Positions 51,035 through 60,558 of a stretch of DNA of 64,000 nt are shown here, one piece after another. Under the pieces are notes generated by a model that did not search any database, was not told the DNA's origin, and was given only the letters and a program-made list of their open reading frames with translations. A program made the position numbers and the translations under genes. Origin of the DNA: Streptomyces zingiberis (GTDB lineage Bacteria > Actinomycetota > Actinomycetes > Streptomycetales > Streptomycetaceae); NCBI RefSeq assembly GCF_012034935.1, contig NZ_JAATEN010000026.1:1-64000 (forward strand). The letters are read 5' to 3'. Numbering within the stretch: the stretch's first letter is position 1; the number at the start of each line of letters is the position of its first letter.

Positions 51035-51383
51035 CGTTTCTCCTTGTCCTTCGGCCGCCCCGCCGGGGCCATCCTGCCGGACGGGGCGACGGGCCGGGGG
51101 CGATTCGGGACGGCCGCGGCGGGCTCCGGGGCCCGCGACCGGCCCCCGGACGGGGTCCCGCCGTCCCCTGGGCCGCGCGTCCCCTGCCCCGGCCGCCTGA
51201 CCCGGCCACGCGCACCCCGGCCGGGCCCGCCCGCCCCCGGCGGGGTCCCGCGCCCCCGCCGGGGCTCACGCCGCTCCCCGGGCCGGAAACCCGGGGCCAG
51301 GCGGCCCCCGGCGGCCTCCGGGGAGGCCCCGCGGGGTAACTCGCTCGCCAGGGGTTTCCCCGAGGTGCGATCCTGGGGTCGGT
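51035..51383. other. Divergent promoter region of DUF1349 gene and hrpA
   Basis: This region is extremely GC-rich, with no gene and no clear promoter motif beyond the ribosome-binding site of the DUF1349 gene. Several GGGGACGGG-type direct repeats are visible. Confidence 0.4.
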
Positions 51384-54300
51384 ATGTCTACTTCCACTCC
51401 CCCCGCCCCCGCCGACTTCACCGACCTCCGGGACCGGCTCTCCGGGCTGATGCTCCGCGACGAGCAGCGCCTCGGCCGGCGGCTGGACGGTGCCCGGCGC
51501 ATCCGCAAGCCCGAGGCGCGGCAGGCGGTGCTGGACGAGATCGCCGCCGATCTGGAGCGGGCCGAGGCCCGGGTCGCCCGGCGCCGCGCCGCCGTACCGG
51601 CGATCACGTATCCCGAGGCGCTGCCGGTCAGCCGGAAGAAGGACGACATCCTGGCGGCGATCCGCGACCACCAGGTGGTGATCGTCGCGGGTGAGACCGG
51701 ATCCGGGAAGACCACGCAGATTCCCAAGATCTGCCTGGAGCTGGGGCGCGGCGTCCGGGGCCTCATCGGGCACACCCAGCCGCGCCGTATCGCCGCCCGT
51801 ACGGTGGCCGAGCGGGTGGCCGAGGAGCTGAACACGCCGCTGGGCGAGGCGGTGGGCTGGAAGGTCCGCTTCACCGACCAGGTGGGCCCGGACACCAGCG
51901 TCAAACTGATGACGGACGGCATCCTGCTGGCCGAGATCCAGACGGACCGCGAGCTGCGCCAGTACGACACCCTGATCATCGACGAGGCCCACGAGCGCAG
52001 CCTCAACATCGACTTCATCCTGGGTTATCTCGCCCAGCTCCTGCCGAAACGCCCGGACCTCAAGGTGGTCATCACCTCGGCGACCATCGACCCGGAGCGC
52101 TTCGCACGCCACTTCGCCCCGCGCGTCGCGGGAGCGGCAACGGCTGCCGCCACGGGAGCGGGAACGGCCGCGGGCCGGACGGCGGGCGCCACCGCGGTCC
52201 CGGCGAAGGGCACGGCTTCCGCAGACGGCGGGCCCGTCCCGGCGGGCGGGGACGGGCCGGAGGCGCCCGCCGCCCCGATCGTCGAGGTCTCCGGCCGCAC
52301 CTACCCCGTCGAGGTGCGCTACCGCCCGCTGCTGGAGGAGGGGTCGGAGGAGGCGGACCGCGACCAGATCACGGCCATCTCCGAGGCCGTCGACGAGCTG
52401 ACCGCCGAGGGCCCGGGCGACATCCTCGTCTTCCTCTCGGGCGAGCGGGAGATCCGGGACACGGCGGACGCGCTGAACAAGCGGAACCTCCCCGGCACGG
52501 AGGTGCTGCCGCTCTACGCCCGCCTCTCCCACGCCGAGCAGCACCGGGTCTTCCAGCGCCACGGGGGGCGGCGGATCGTGCTGGCGACCAACGTCGCCGA
52601 GACCTCCCTCACCGTCCCCGGCATCCGCTACGTGATCGACCCGGGCATGGCGCGCGTCTCCCGCTACAGCCACCGCACCAAGGTGCAGCGGCTGCCGATC
52701 GAGCGGATCTCGCAGGCGAGCGCCAACCAGCGCAAGGGCCGCTGCGGCCGTACCGCGGACGGCATCTGCGTCCGGCTCTACTCCGAGGAGGACTTCCTCT
52801 CCCGGCCGGAGTTCACCGACGCCGAGATCCTGCGGACCAACCTGGCCTCCGTCATCCTCCAGATGACCGCGGCCGGGCTGGGGGACATCGAACGGTTCCC
52901 GTTCATCGACCCGCCGGACCGCCGCAACATCAAGGACGGCGTGCAACTCCTGGAGGAGCTGGGCGCGTTCGAGACCCGGCAGACGAAGGCGCGGGCCGAG
53001 GACGGCGCCGGGGACCGGGAGGATCCCGGAGACGGCGGCGGGCACACGGAGGGCCCGGAGACGGCGCGGGACCGGGAGGACCCGGAGGATCGGGGAGACC
53101 GGGGGAACCGGGGAGACCGGGAGCATCCCTCCGCCCCCGGCGCCGGCCGCCGGGGCGGCGGCTCCTCCCGGGACGCCCGCAAGCGGCTCACGCCCATCGG
53201 CCGCAAGCTCGCCCAGCTCCCGGTGGACCCGCGGCTGGCGCGGATGGTGCTGGAGGCGGACCGGAACGGCTGCGTCCGCGAGGTCATGGTGATCGCGGCC
53301 GCCCTCTCCATCCAGGACCCGCGGGAACGCCCCGCCGACAAGCAGCAGCAGGCGGACCAGCAGCACGCCCGCTTCCGCGACGAGACCTCCGACTTCCTGA
53401 CCCTGCTGAACCTCTGGCGCCACGTGCGCGAGCAGCAGAAGGAGCTGTCCTCCTCCGCCTTCCGCCGCATGTGCCGTACCGAGTTCCTGAACTACCTGCG
53501 GATACGCGAGTGGCAGGACATCTACGGCCAGCTCCGCCAGGTGGCCAGGTCGCTGGGCGTCTCCACCGGCTCGGCGGAGGACCCGGACGCGCCGGCGGAC
53601 CGCGTCCACGCCTCGCTCCTCGTCGGTCTCCTCTCGCACATCGGGCTCAAGGACACCGACGCGAAGAACGAGTACCTGGGCGCGCGGGGCGCGAAGTTCG
53701 CGGTCTTCCCCGGGTCGGCGCTGTTCCGCAAGCCACCGCGGTGGATCATGTCGGCCGAGCTGGTGGAGACCTCCCGGCTGTGGGCGCGGGTGAACGCGCG
53801 GATCGAGCCGGAGTGGATCGAGCCGCTGGCCGGGCACCTGGTGAAGCGGAACTACAGCGAGCCGCACTGGGAGCAGAAGCAGGCCGCGGTGATGGCCTAC
53901 GAGCGGGTCACCCTCTACGGCGTCCCGGTCGTCGCCCAGCGCAAGGTCAACTACGGCCGGATCGACCCGGAGACCTCCCGCGAACTGTTCATCCGGCACG
54001 CCCTGGTCGAGGGGGACTGGCGGACGCACCACCAGTTCTTCCACGACAACCGGAAGCTGCTGAGCGAGGTCGAGGAGCTGGAGCACCGGGCCCGGCGCCG
54101 CGACATCCTCGTGGACGACGAGACGCTCTTCGACTTCTACGACCAGCGGCTCCCCGATCACGTCGTCTCGGGCGCGCACTTCGACTCCTGGTGGAAGAAG
54201 AAGCGCCGCGAGGAGCCGGAGCTGCTGGACTTCGAGAAGTCCATGCTCATCAACGAGCGGGCGGAGGGCGTCTCCAAGGACGACTACCCGGACTCCTGGC

Positions 54301-55700
54301 GCCAGCGGAACCTGAAGTTCCGGGTGACGTACCAGTTCGAGCCGGGCGCGGACGCCGACGGCGTGACGGTCCACATCCCGTTGCAGGTCCTCAACCAGGT
54401 CACGCCCGAGGGGTTCGACTGGCAGATCCCCGGGCTCCGCGAGGAACTGGTCACCGAGCTGATCCGGTCGCTCCCCAAGCCGGTGCGCCGCAACTACGTC
54501 CCCGCGCCCAACTTCGCCAGGCGGTTCCTGGCCACCGCCGTCCCCGGGCAGGAGCCGCTGACGGCGGCACTGGGCCGGGAACTGCGGCGGATGGTCGGCG
54601 TCCCGATCGCCCCGGAGGACTGGGACCCCGCCAAGGTCCCCGACCACCTGAAGATCACCTTCCGGGTGGTGGACGAACGGCGCCGCACGATCGCCGAGGA
54701 CAAGGACCTGGAGGCGCTCCGGCTCCGCCTGAAGCCGAAGACCCGGGAAGCGATCAGCAAGGCGTTCGACCGGGCCCGCACGGCCCCCGCCGGGGACGGC
54801 GGGAAGGACGGGCCGCCCGCCTCTCCCGTCCAGCGCACCGGGCTCACCTCCTGGACGCTCGGCACCCTGCCGCGCACCTTCGAGACCCGCCGGGCCGGCC
54901 AGCCGGTCAAGGCGTACCCGGCGCTGGTGGACGAGGGCGCCTCGGTGGCCGTCCGGCTCTTCGACACGGAGCAGGAGCAGGCCGAGGCCATGTGGCGGGG
55001 CACCCGCCGGCTGATCCTGCTGGGCGTCCCGGTGAACCCGGTGAAATACGCCCAGGACAAGCTCTCCAACCAGGAGAAGCTGGCGCTCTCGCGTAACCCG
55101 CACGGTGGCGTCCAGGCCCTCTTCGAGGACTGCGTGACGGCCGCCGCCGACCGGCTGATCGCCGCGCGGTCCGGCCCGGCCTGGGACGAGGAGGGCTTCC
55201 GCAAGCTGTACGACGCCGTCCGGGCCGACCTGGTGGACGTCACGCTGGACACCGTCCGCGCCGTGCGTGAGGTGCTCGCCGCCTGGCACGCCTGCGAGCG
55301 GCGGCTGCGCGCCACCACCTCCCCCACGCTGCTGGCCTCGGTGGCGGATGTGCGGGAACAGCTGTCCGCCCTGATCAAGCCGGGTTTCGTCACCGAGCAC
55401 GGGGCGCACCGGCTGCCGGACCTGATGCGCTATCTGGTGGCGGCCGACCGCCGGTTGCAGCAGATGCCGACGGGCGTGGAGCGCGACCGGAGCCGGATGG
55501 CGAAGGTCAAGGAGATGCAGGACGAGTACGCCTGGCTGCTGGAGCAGTTCCCGGCGGGCCGGCCGGTGCCGCCGGAGGCGCGGAAGATCCGCTGGATGAT
55601 CGAGGAGCTGCGGGTCAGCTACTTCGCGCACGCGCTGGGGACGGCCTACCCCGTGTCGGACAAGCGCATCGTGAAGGCCGTCGACGCCGCCGCGCCCTGA
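51384..55700 (+). CDS. hrpA: ATP-dependent RNA helicase HrpA
   Basis: A 1438-residue DEAH-box helicase. Walker A GETGSGKTTQIPK is near residue 105, DEAHERSLNIDF near 200, SATID follows, and ATNVAETSLTVPGI, QRKGRCGRTADG mark the second RecA domain. The C-terminal winged-helix, ratchet, OB-fold and HrpA-specific DUF3418 region follow (RREEPELLDFEKSMLIN and others). It unwinds RNA; bacterial HrpA has been linked to mRNA processing and to rescue of stalled ribosomes. Two low-complexity inserts, Ala/Gly-rich near residue 255 and Glu/Asp/Gly/Arg-rich near 545, lengthen it beyond the 1300 or so residues of E. coli HrpA. The ATG at 51384 lacks a strong ribosome-binding site. Confidence 0.95.
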   Translation: MSTSTPPAPADFTDLRDRLSGLMLRDEQRLGRRLDGARRIRKPEARQAVLDEIAADLERAEARVARRRAAVPAITYPEALPVSRKKDDILAAIRDHQVVIVAGETGSGKTTQIPKICLELGRGVRGLIGHTQPRRIAARTVAERVAEELNTPLGEAVGWKVRFTDQVGPDTSVKLMTDGILLAEIQTDRELRQYDTLIIDEAHERSLNIDFILGYLAQLLPKRPDLKVVITSATIDPERFARHFAPRVAGAATAAATGAGTAAGRTAGATAVPAKGTASADGGPVPAGGDGPEAPAAPIVEVSGRTYPVEVRYRPLLEEGSEEADRDQITAISEAVDELTAEGPGDILVFLSGEREIRDTADALNKRNLPGTEVLPLYARLSHAEQHRVFQRHGGRRIVLATNVAETSLTVPGIRYVIDPGMARVSRYSHRTKVQRLPIERISQASANQRKGRCGRTADGICVRLYSEEDFLSRPEFTDAEILRTNLASVILQMTAAGLGDIERFPFIDPPDRRNIKDGVQLLEELGAFETRQTKARAEDGAGDREDPGDGGGHTEGPETARDREDPEDRGDRGNRGDREHPSAPGAGRRGGGSSRDARKRLTPIGRKLAQLPVDPRLARMVLEADRNGCVREVMVIAAALSIQDPRERPADKQQQADQQHARFRDETSDFLTLLNLWRHVREQQKELSSSAFRRMCRTEFLNYLRIREWQDIYGQLRQVARSLGVSTGSAEDPDAPADRVHASLLVGLLSHIGLKDTDAKNEYLGARGAKFAVFPGSALFRKPPRWIMSAELVETSRLWARVNARIEPEWIEPLAGHLVKRNYSEPHWEQKQAAVMAYERVTLYGVPVVAQRKVNYGRIDPETSRELFIRHALVEGDWRTHHQFFHDNRKLLSEVEELEHRARRRDILVDDETLFDFYDQRLPDHVVSGAHFDSWWKKKRREEPELLDFEKSMLINERAEGVSKDDYPDSWRQRNLKFRVTYQFEPGADADGVTVHIPLQVLNQVTPEGFDWQIPGLREELVTELIRSLPKPVRRNYVPAPNFARRFLATAVPGQEPLTAALGRELRRMVGVPIAPEDWDPAKVPDHLKITFRVVDERRRTIAEDKDLEALRLRLKPKTREAISKAFDRARTAPAGDGGKDGPPASPVQRTGLTSWTLGTLPRTFETRRAGQPVKAYPALVDEGASVAVRLFDTEQEQAEAMWRGTRRLILLGVPVNPVKYAQDKLSNQEKLALSRNPHGGVQALFEDCVTAAADRLIAARSGPAWDEEGFRKLYDAVRADLVDVTLDTVRAVREVLAAWHACERRLRATTSPTLLASVADVREQLSALIKPGFVTEHGAHRLPDLMRYLVAADRRLQQMPTGVERDRSRMAKVKEMQDEYAWLLEQFPAGRPVPPEARKIRWMIEELRVSYFAHALGTAYPVSDKRIVKAVDAAAP

Positions 55701-55791
55701 CCGCCGGAGGCCGTCCGGCGCCGGTTCGACTGTCCGCCTGACCTGCTGTAGAGTCTGGCTTCGCAACGCCGCGCGAGCGGCGACGCGGCAA

Positions 55792-55866
55792 GGTCCTGTG
55801 GAGCAGTTTGGAGTGCTCGCCACCCTGTCAAGGTGGAGGCCGCGGGTTCAAATCCCGTCAGGACCG
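55792..55866 (+). tRNA. tRNA-Asp (GUC), second copy
   Basis: Seventy-five bases identical to the tRNA-Asp at 43337-43411, anticodon GUC. It stands alone after hrpA. Its 3' end is partly duplicated 274 bases downstream. Confidence 0.97.
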
Positions 55867-55877
55867 CACGATGTGAA

Positions 55878-55906
55878 GGAGCCCGTCCCCACCGGGGGCG
55901 GGCTCC
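55878..55906 (+). terminator. tRNA-Asp terminator
   Basis: GGAGCCCGTCCCC pairs with GGGGCGGGCTCC across a short loop (one G-U pair), 11 bases after the tRNA. Confidence 0.85.
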
Positions 55907-56414
55907 TCCGCGTATCCGGGGAAGCCGGCGGGGACGGCGCCCCGGTCCGGAACCCGCGCGCACGTCGACCTCGCCCTCCACGGGATCCCGGCCGGCACTA
56001 CGCCAACGGCGGTACGGCGGCACCCGATGGGCGGTACGGCATGCGGCGTATCGGAGCCGCGAGGGCTCGTACGCGTGCGGCGGTGGAGGCCGGGACGCTG
56101 CCGCCGGGACCGGCACGGCACGCAAATCCCGTCAGGAACGCACACGCGGCCGCCTGCGCCCCTCCGGCGGTTCCCACCCACTCCCGGCCCCCTCCGGCGC
56201 CTCGCGGGCCCCCAGCGGCGCCTCCGGCGCCTCATACCCCCGCCCGCGGGGGAGTTCCGCGGGAGCGGCCCCACCCGGCGCCAACACCCGTGCCACGCGG
56301 ACCGGTTGGCCGGTATGCGATGCCCTCGGGACGGACCCGGCGCGGCCCCTGTTGACGGGCTCCGGGACCGGCGGTACCCAGAGCGAGGGGGAGCGGACAC
56401 GTGGAGGCGGGCAC
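55907..56414. other. Interval downstream of tRNA-Asp, no gene
   Basis: No supported gene; it contains the 21-base partial tRNA repeat and otherwise low-complexity Pro/Ala/Arg-coding shadows. Confidence 0.45.
56123..56143 (+). repeat. Partial duplicate of tRNA-Asp 3' end (possible att scar)
   Basis: CAAATCCCGTCAGGA-A-CGCAC matches tRNA-Asp 3' end plus flank (55849-55869) at 20 of 21 positions, in direct orientation 274 bases apart. Such duplications mark tRNA-targeted insertions. Nothing recognisable lies between, so this may be the footprint of a lost element. Confidence 0.55.
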
Positions 56415-56609
56415 ATGACGAGATCCGCGAAACACGAGACGGGAGCGCTGCTCCGGGCCCACCTGGCGGCCGCCGCGCGCTACCGCCACCTCACCGGGCG
56501 CTGCCCGGTCTGCCGGCGGCTGGAGGCGCTGGCGCGAGAGGAGCCGGCCGAGGGGCGAAAACCGCAATACCGCACGGCAGTTGAGACGGACAAGGACACA
56601 GCGGTGTGA
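56415..56609 (+). CDS. Small DUF6274-type protein
   Basis: A 64-residue protein starting MTRSAKHETGALLRAHLAAA, with YRHLTGRCPVCRRLEALA following. This matches, as I recall it, the DUF6274 family that accompanies bldC in Streptomyces. A CPVC pair could bind metal together with nearby His residues, or form a disulfide. The ATG at 56415 has GGAGGCGGGCAC upstream, which is strong. The gene converges on bldC. No function is known. Confidence 0.75.
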   Translation: MTRSAKHETGALLRAHLAAAARYRHLTGRCPVCRRLEALAREEPAEGRKPQYRTAVETDKDTAV

Positions 56610-56670
56610 CGGGTGTCACGGGGTGATTTTTCCCCAGACGGGAAGCGCGGCGCGCCGACCAGGGCGGGAA

Positions 56671-56697
56671 TTTAATATGTGCAATTGCACCTACGCT
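56671..56697 (+). promoter_or_regulatory. AT-rich palindrome and -10-like motif without a known target
   Basis: TTTAATAT is followed by the perfect 12-base palindrome GTGCAATTGCAC (56679-56690) and TACGCT. This is a striking AT island in the DUF6274-bldC convergent gap. It may be an operator or the promoter of an unannotated RNA. Confidence 0.35.
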
Positions 56698-56814
56698 CCA
56701 CCACCCCCGCGCCACTCCCCCGCACCCCACCCCGGTCCGTCCGGCGACCGGCCCCCACACAAACCCGAACAGGACCGCGCGCCTCCCCTGCGCCCGGCCG
56801 GCCCCCACACACAA

Positions 56815-56850
56815 CGATCGCGCTGGACCCGGCGGAGTCCAGCGCGATCG
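56815..56850. terminator. Hairpin terminator between bldC and DUF6274 gene
   Basis: Perfect 14-bp arms (CGATCGCGCTGGAC and complement) with an eight-base loop, about 137 bases past the bldC stop. It is symmetric enough to serve both directions. Confidence 0.8.
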
Positions 56851-56986
56851 AACGACGTGCTCTCGCGTTCACGGGAGCGGAGCCTGTAGGGGCAGGCCCC
56901 TTGTCGTGGGTGGGGTGGAGCGGGGCGCAGGGCGCGGCAGGCCGTGGGGGACCCGGCCGTGCCCGGCTGGGCAGGCGCTTCTCGCG

Positions 56987-57193
56987 TCAGCCCTCGCTTC
57001 GCTGCTGCGGGATACCCGCCAGCAGGGCGCGAACCTCGGCCTCGCGGTAGCGCCGATGCCCCCCGAGCGTGCGGATGGACGTGAGCTTGCCGGCCTTGGC
57101 CCAGCGCGTGACCGTCTTCGGATCCACGCGGAACATCGTGGCAACCTCAGCCGGGGTCAGCAGCGGCTCGGCATCAGGGGTGCGAGCGGTCAT
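56987..57193 (-). CDS. bldC: Developmental MerR-like DNA-binding protein BldC
   Basis: A 68-residue protein, essentially the whole winged-helix of a MerR domain with no effector domain: LLTPAEVATMFRVDPKTVTRW, AKAGKLTSIRTLGGHRRYRE. BldC binds direct repeats cooperatively and holds back sporulation genes during vegetative growth in Streptomyces. The sequence appears nearly identical to S. coelicolor BldC as I know it. The ATG at 57193 has GAGGAGGCCGCTC upstream; a longer in-frame extension to 57259 has no site. A TATAAC hexamer at 57292-57297 may be the -10, giving a leader of about 90 bases. Confidence 0.97.
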   Translation of the reverse strand: MTARTPDAEPLLTPAEVATMFRVDPKTVTRWAKAGKLTSIRTLGGHRRYREAEVRALLAGIPQQRSEG

Positions 57194-57971
57194 GAGCGGC
57201 CTCCTCGGGAGAACCGAACCATCACGGTTCTTTCCTCTAAATTCTGCACCTTGACCCACGTTGCCCGAAATGGCGGACGCGGGCCGAGTCGGTTATAGGA
57301 CGAACGGCTTGTCCTCGGCACTACAACTACACCATCTGTCCAGCCGCGTCGGCCAAACCGATGGAATTGCCCTCCGAGGTGGCCAAGCTCGGCGGATCCC
57401 GATGGACCGGGCCAGAACGGACAGTTACCCACCCGTGACGATCAGTCACACCGTGATCAGCGACCGCCGGTCTCACCGGGGAGGGCAGCGCACAGCGATC
57501 CGCCCGCGCACGGACGGATGGAGCACTTGCGTAGCTCCTTGTCCCATTTTGGCACGCAGATGGGGGAAAAGAGCAAGGGCCGTTTTAGTGCTCTCCCTCA
57601 CGCTTGCCCGAACTTGCCCTTATGGCCCGGATCGCGGGGTACGCCCGGGAATACCCCGGGTGACACTCCCGTGACCGAGGGCTCATCCCCGCGTCCCCCG
57701 CGTCCCCCACATCCCCCGCGTCCGCGGCACCGGCGGGCCCGGACCGCACGCCCATCCGGCACGGCCGTCCAGCACGCCCGTCCGGCACACACACCACCGG
57801 ACACCGCACCGCGTCCCGCGCCCCCGTGATCCCGCCACGCGTGATCCCGCCGGCGGCGGGCCACCGGCCACGGGACGGGACTCCGTGGCCCGCGAGGCGC
57901 CGCCCGTGAGCCACCGGCCCCCGGCCACCGCGCCGTAACCCGGCGCCTGTGCCGTGCCCCGGCCCCGGCCG
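57194..57971. other. Long bldC upstream region, no gene
   Basis: About 780 bases with no supported gene. The first 400 are notably less GC-rich than the surroundings, include TATAAC at 57292-57297 on the minus strand and a GTGATCAGCGACCGC stretch near 57450. Long regulatory leaders are expected for developmental genes, so this is probably a control region. Confidence 0.5.
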
Positions 57972-58826
57972 TCAGCTGGCGAACTCCCGCTCCCGCGCCT
58001 CCCGCCAGCGCTCCACCAGCCGCTGGTAGACCTCGCCGGCCCGCGCGCCGTCCCCCGCGCGCAGGGCCTCCAGTCCTTCGGTGACGTCGGCGGCGGAGTG
58101 GTCCTCCGCCAGCCGGTCGCCGCCGAGGGCGTGCGCCAGGCCGCCGTAGTCCAGTTCGACCAGCGACCGCGGATGGAACTCCTCCAGCCACCGGCCCACG
58201 TCCTCCAGACCGTCGATCAGCGGACTCTCGTCCAACGCCTCACGCAGCACTTTAAGCCCACGCGCCACACGGCGTCTCGCCTCGACCATCGGGGTGCGGT
58301 AGCGGAGCGCGGGGCCCTCGGCCTTCTCCCCCTCGCCGGACCGTTCCGTGTACTCCCGCTCCTCGGCCCGGAAGAGCGCGAACCAGCGCACCGGCACATG
58401 CCAGGTGGCCGTGCGGATCCACGGCCGGGCGTCGGGGTTCCGCTCCAGCCACCGCTCGTGGTCGTCGGCCGCCTGCCGGCGCACCACCGGCGGGAGCGCG
58501 GCGTCCAGCACCGGGGCGGGCAGCGTGGCGGCCAGCGTCCGCAGCGCCTCCCAGCCCCGCAACCGGGTGCGCCAGGGGCAGACGCAGGTCACCCCGTCCA
58601 CGACGGCGACGAAGGCGTCGCCGCTCTCGTGCACGGGCACGGCGACCGGCGGGGTCGGCAGCAGGTCGGCGAGCGAGCGGCGGAGCTCGTCCTGGGCGGT
58701 GGGCGGGTCCCCGCGCTGGGCGTAGCGGTACCAGTGCGAGCGCTCCGGTTCCGGGAAGGCCGCCAGGGGCTCGTACACCCGCAGATACGCGGCGTACGGC
58801 ACCTGCAGCGATGACGCCAGACCCAC
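57972..58826 (-). CDS. Conserved actinobacterial protein of unknown function
   Basis: A 284-residue soluble protein starting VGLASSLQVPYAAYLRVYEP, then LAAFPEPERSHWYRYA. It contains VAVVDGVTCVCPWRTRLRGWEAL and TATWHVPVRWFALFRAEERE, blocks that I recognise from the gene between bldC and vdh in other Streptomyces. No catalytic motif or membrane segment is seen. The GTG at 58826 has GGGAGTGAGCGG upstream. It is divergent from vdh. Confidence 0.8.
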   Translation of the reverse strand: MGLASSLQVPYAAYLRVYEPLAAFPEPERSHWYRYAQRGDPPTAQDELRRSLADLLPTPPVAVPVHESGDAFVAVVDGVTCVCPWRTRLRGWEALRTLAATLPAPVLDAALPPVVRRQAADDHERWLERNPDARPWIRTATWHVPVRWFALFRAEEREYTERSGEGEKAEGPALRYRTPMVEARRRVARGLKVLREALDESPLIDGLEDVGRWLEEFHPRSLVELDYGGLAHALGGDRLAEDHSAADVTEGLEALRAGDGARAGEVYQRLVERWREAREREFAS

Positions 58827-59121
58827 CCGCTCACTCCCGTCCACGTCGTCGGGGTGCCGCCGGGCCGCCCCCGGCCGGTGCGGTCCCCCGCGCCGGCCCC
58901 CGCCCCGCGTTCCCGTCCCGTCCCGCGTGCCTGCCGGAGCAGAGCCTACGGACCCGGGTGGGGCCGGCTCGGCCCGCCCCCGCCGCACCACCACGGAACA
59001 GGTGTCTTCCGGCATTCCGTCCCGCACGGGTGATCCCGGCGCCGTCACGTCCTACTCTGTGCCTCAACAGCCCTCCCCACCCGTAGGAGGGCACCCTCCG
59101 CGCCTCTCGGGAGTCACCACC

Positions 59122-60240
59122 GTGACCGACGTGTCCCACCCCACCGCCGCCGGCGACCCCGGCGTCCTGTCCACCCTCTTCCGCTCCGAACAGGGCGGCC
59201 ACGAAAGGGTCCTGCTCTGCCAGGATCGCGAGAGCGGCCTGCGGGCGGTCATCGCCGTCCACTCCACCGCGCTGGGCCCCGCCCTCGGCGGCACCCGCTT
59301 CCACGCCTACGCCTCCGACGAGGAGGCCGTGCGGGACGCCCTGAACCTCGCCCGCGGCATGTCCTACAAGAACGCCCTCGCCGGTCTGCGGCACGGCGGC
59401 GGCAAGGCCGTGATCATCGGCAACCCCGCGCCCGCGTCCGAGGGCGGCGCCAAGAGCGAGGCCCTGCTCCGCGCCTACGGCCGCTTCGTCGCCTCGCTGA
59501 ACGGCGCCTACGTCACCGCCTGCGACGTCGGCACGTATGTCGCCGACATGGACGTGGTGGCCCAGGAGTGCCAGTGGACCACCGGCCGCTCCCCGGCCGC
59601 CGGCGGCGCCGGCGACTCCTCCGTGCTCACCGCCTTCGGCGTCTTCCAGGGCATGCGGGCCAGCGCGCAGACGCTGTGGGGCGCGCCCACGCTGGACGGC
59701 CGGACGGTCGGCGTCGCGGGGGTCGGCAAGGTCGGCCACCACCTGGTCGACCACCTGGTCGCGGACGGCGCCCGGGTCGTGGTCACGGACGTCCGCCCCG
59801 AGGTCGTCGAGCGGGTACGCGCCCGCCACCCGCAGGTGACGGCGGTCGCCGACACGGACGCGCTGATCCGCGCCGATCTCGACGTCTACGCACCCTGCGC
59901 GCTCGGCGGCGCCCTGAACGACGAGACGGTGCCCGCGCTCACCGCGCGCGTCGTCTGCGGCGCGGCCAACAACCAGCTCGCCCACCCGGGGGTCGAGAAG
60001 GACCTGGCCGACCGCGGCATCCTCTACGCGCCCGACTACGTCGTCAACGCCGGCGGGGTCATCCAGGTGGCCGACGAGCTGCTGGGATTCGACTTCGAGC
60101 GCGCCCAGGCCAAGGCCGCCCTGATCTACGACACGACCCTCGCCATCTTCGAGCGCGCGACGGCCGACGGCGTCCCGCCGGCCGTCGCCGCCGACCGGAT
60201 CGCCGAGCAGCGGATGGCGGAGGCGCGCCGCACCTCTTGA
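59122..60240 (+). CDS. vdh: Valine/leucine dehydrogenase
   Basis: A 372-residue Glu/Leu/Phe/Val dehydrogenase that oxidatively deaminates branched-chain amino acids with NAD+, feeding acyl-CoA precursors for macrolides and fatty acids. The N-terminal catalytic domain has MSYKNALAGLRHGGGKAVI with the catalytic and substrate lysines, and CDVGTYVADMDVVAQEC; the Rossmann motif is VGVAGVGKVGHHLVDHLV, and CGAANNQLAHPGVEKDLADR follows. The GTG at 59122 has GGGAG eight bases upstream. A TACTCT -10-like motif lies at 59053-59058. Confidence 0.95.
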   Translation: MTDVSHPTAAGDPGVLSTLFRSEQGGHERVLLCQDRESGLRAVIAVHSTALGPALGGTRFHAYASDEEAVRDALNLARGMSYKNALAGLRHGGGKAVIIGNPAPASEGGAKSEALLRAYGRFVASLNGAYVTACDVGTYVADMDVVAQECQWTTGRSPAAGGAGDSSVLTAFGVFQGMRASAQTLWGAPTLDGRTVGVAGVGKVGHHLVDHLVADGARVVVTDVRPEVVERVRARHPQVTAVADTDALIRADLDVYAPCALGGALNDETVPALTARVVCGAANNQLAHPGVEKDLADRGILYAPDYVVNAGGVIQVADELLGFDFERAQAKAALIYDTTLAIFERATADGVPPAVAADRIAEQRMAEARRTS

Positions 60241-60558
60241 CCCGCCGGCCCGCGCGTGCCGGGGCCGGAGGGCCGGGCGCGGTGCGGACCCGGCCCGCCG
60301 GCGGGTGGCGAGAGATGGCTCACCACCCGTCGGCAGGTCTCCCGGGGCCGGTCGGTACCATCACGGTTGACCAGCGGGGACGGATCACACCGCCGGTCCC
60401 GTCGCGGGGCGCGTCCTGTGGGCGACGTACCGTATGGCGACGGAAGCAGGTACCGTTGAAGACCGACGGGACGGTCTCCTCATCGAGAGCCGCCCCGGAC
60501 CATGAACGCGTGTCAAGACTCTGGGGCCGTCGAGCCCCGCTATCGAGGGGGTCGAGCC
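60241..60558. other. vdh-DUF3073 interval, no gene
   Basis: A GC hairpin near 60290-60335 may end vdh transcription. The following 200 bases should contain the DUF3073 promoter; a TTGAAG hexamer near 60458 is a possible -35. No gene is supported. Confidence 0.45.

Noticed and set aside
50610..55823. A 1737-codon open frame on the strand opposite hrpA
   Set aside because: It is the complementary shadow of a highly GC-biased helicase gene; its translation has no domain and hrpA motifs are complete on the other strand.
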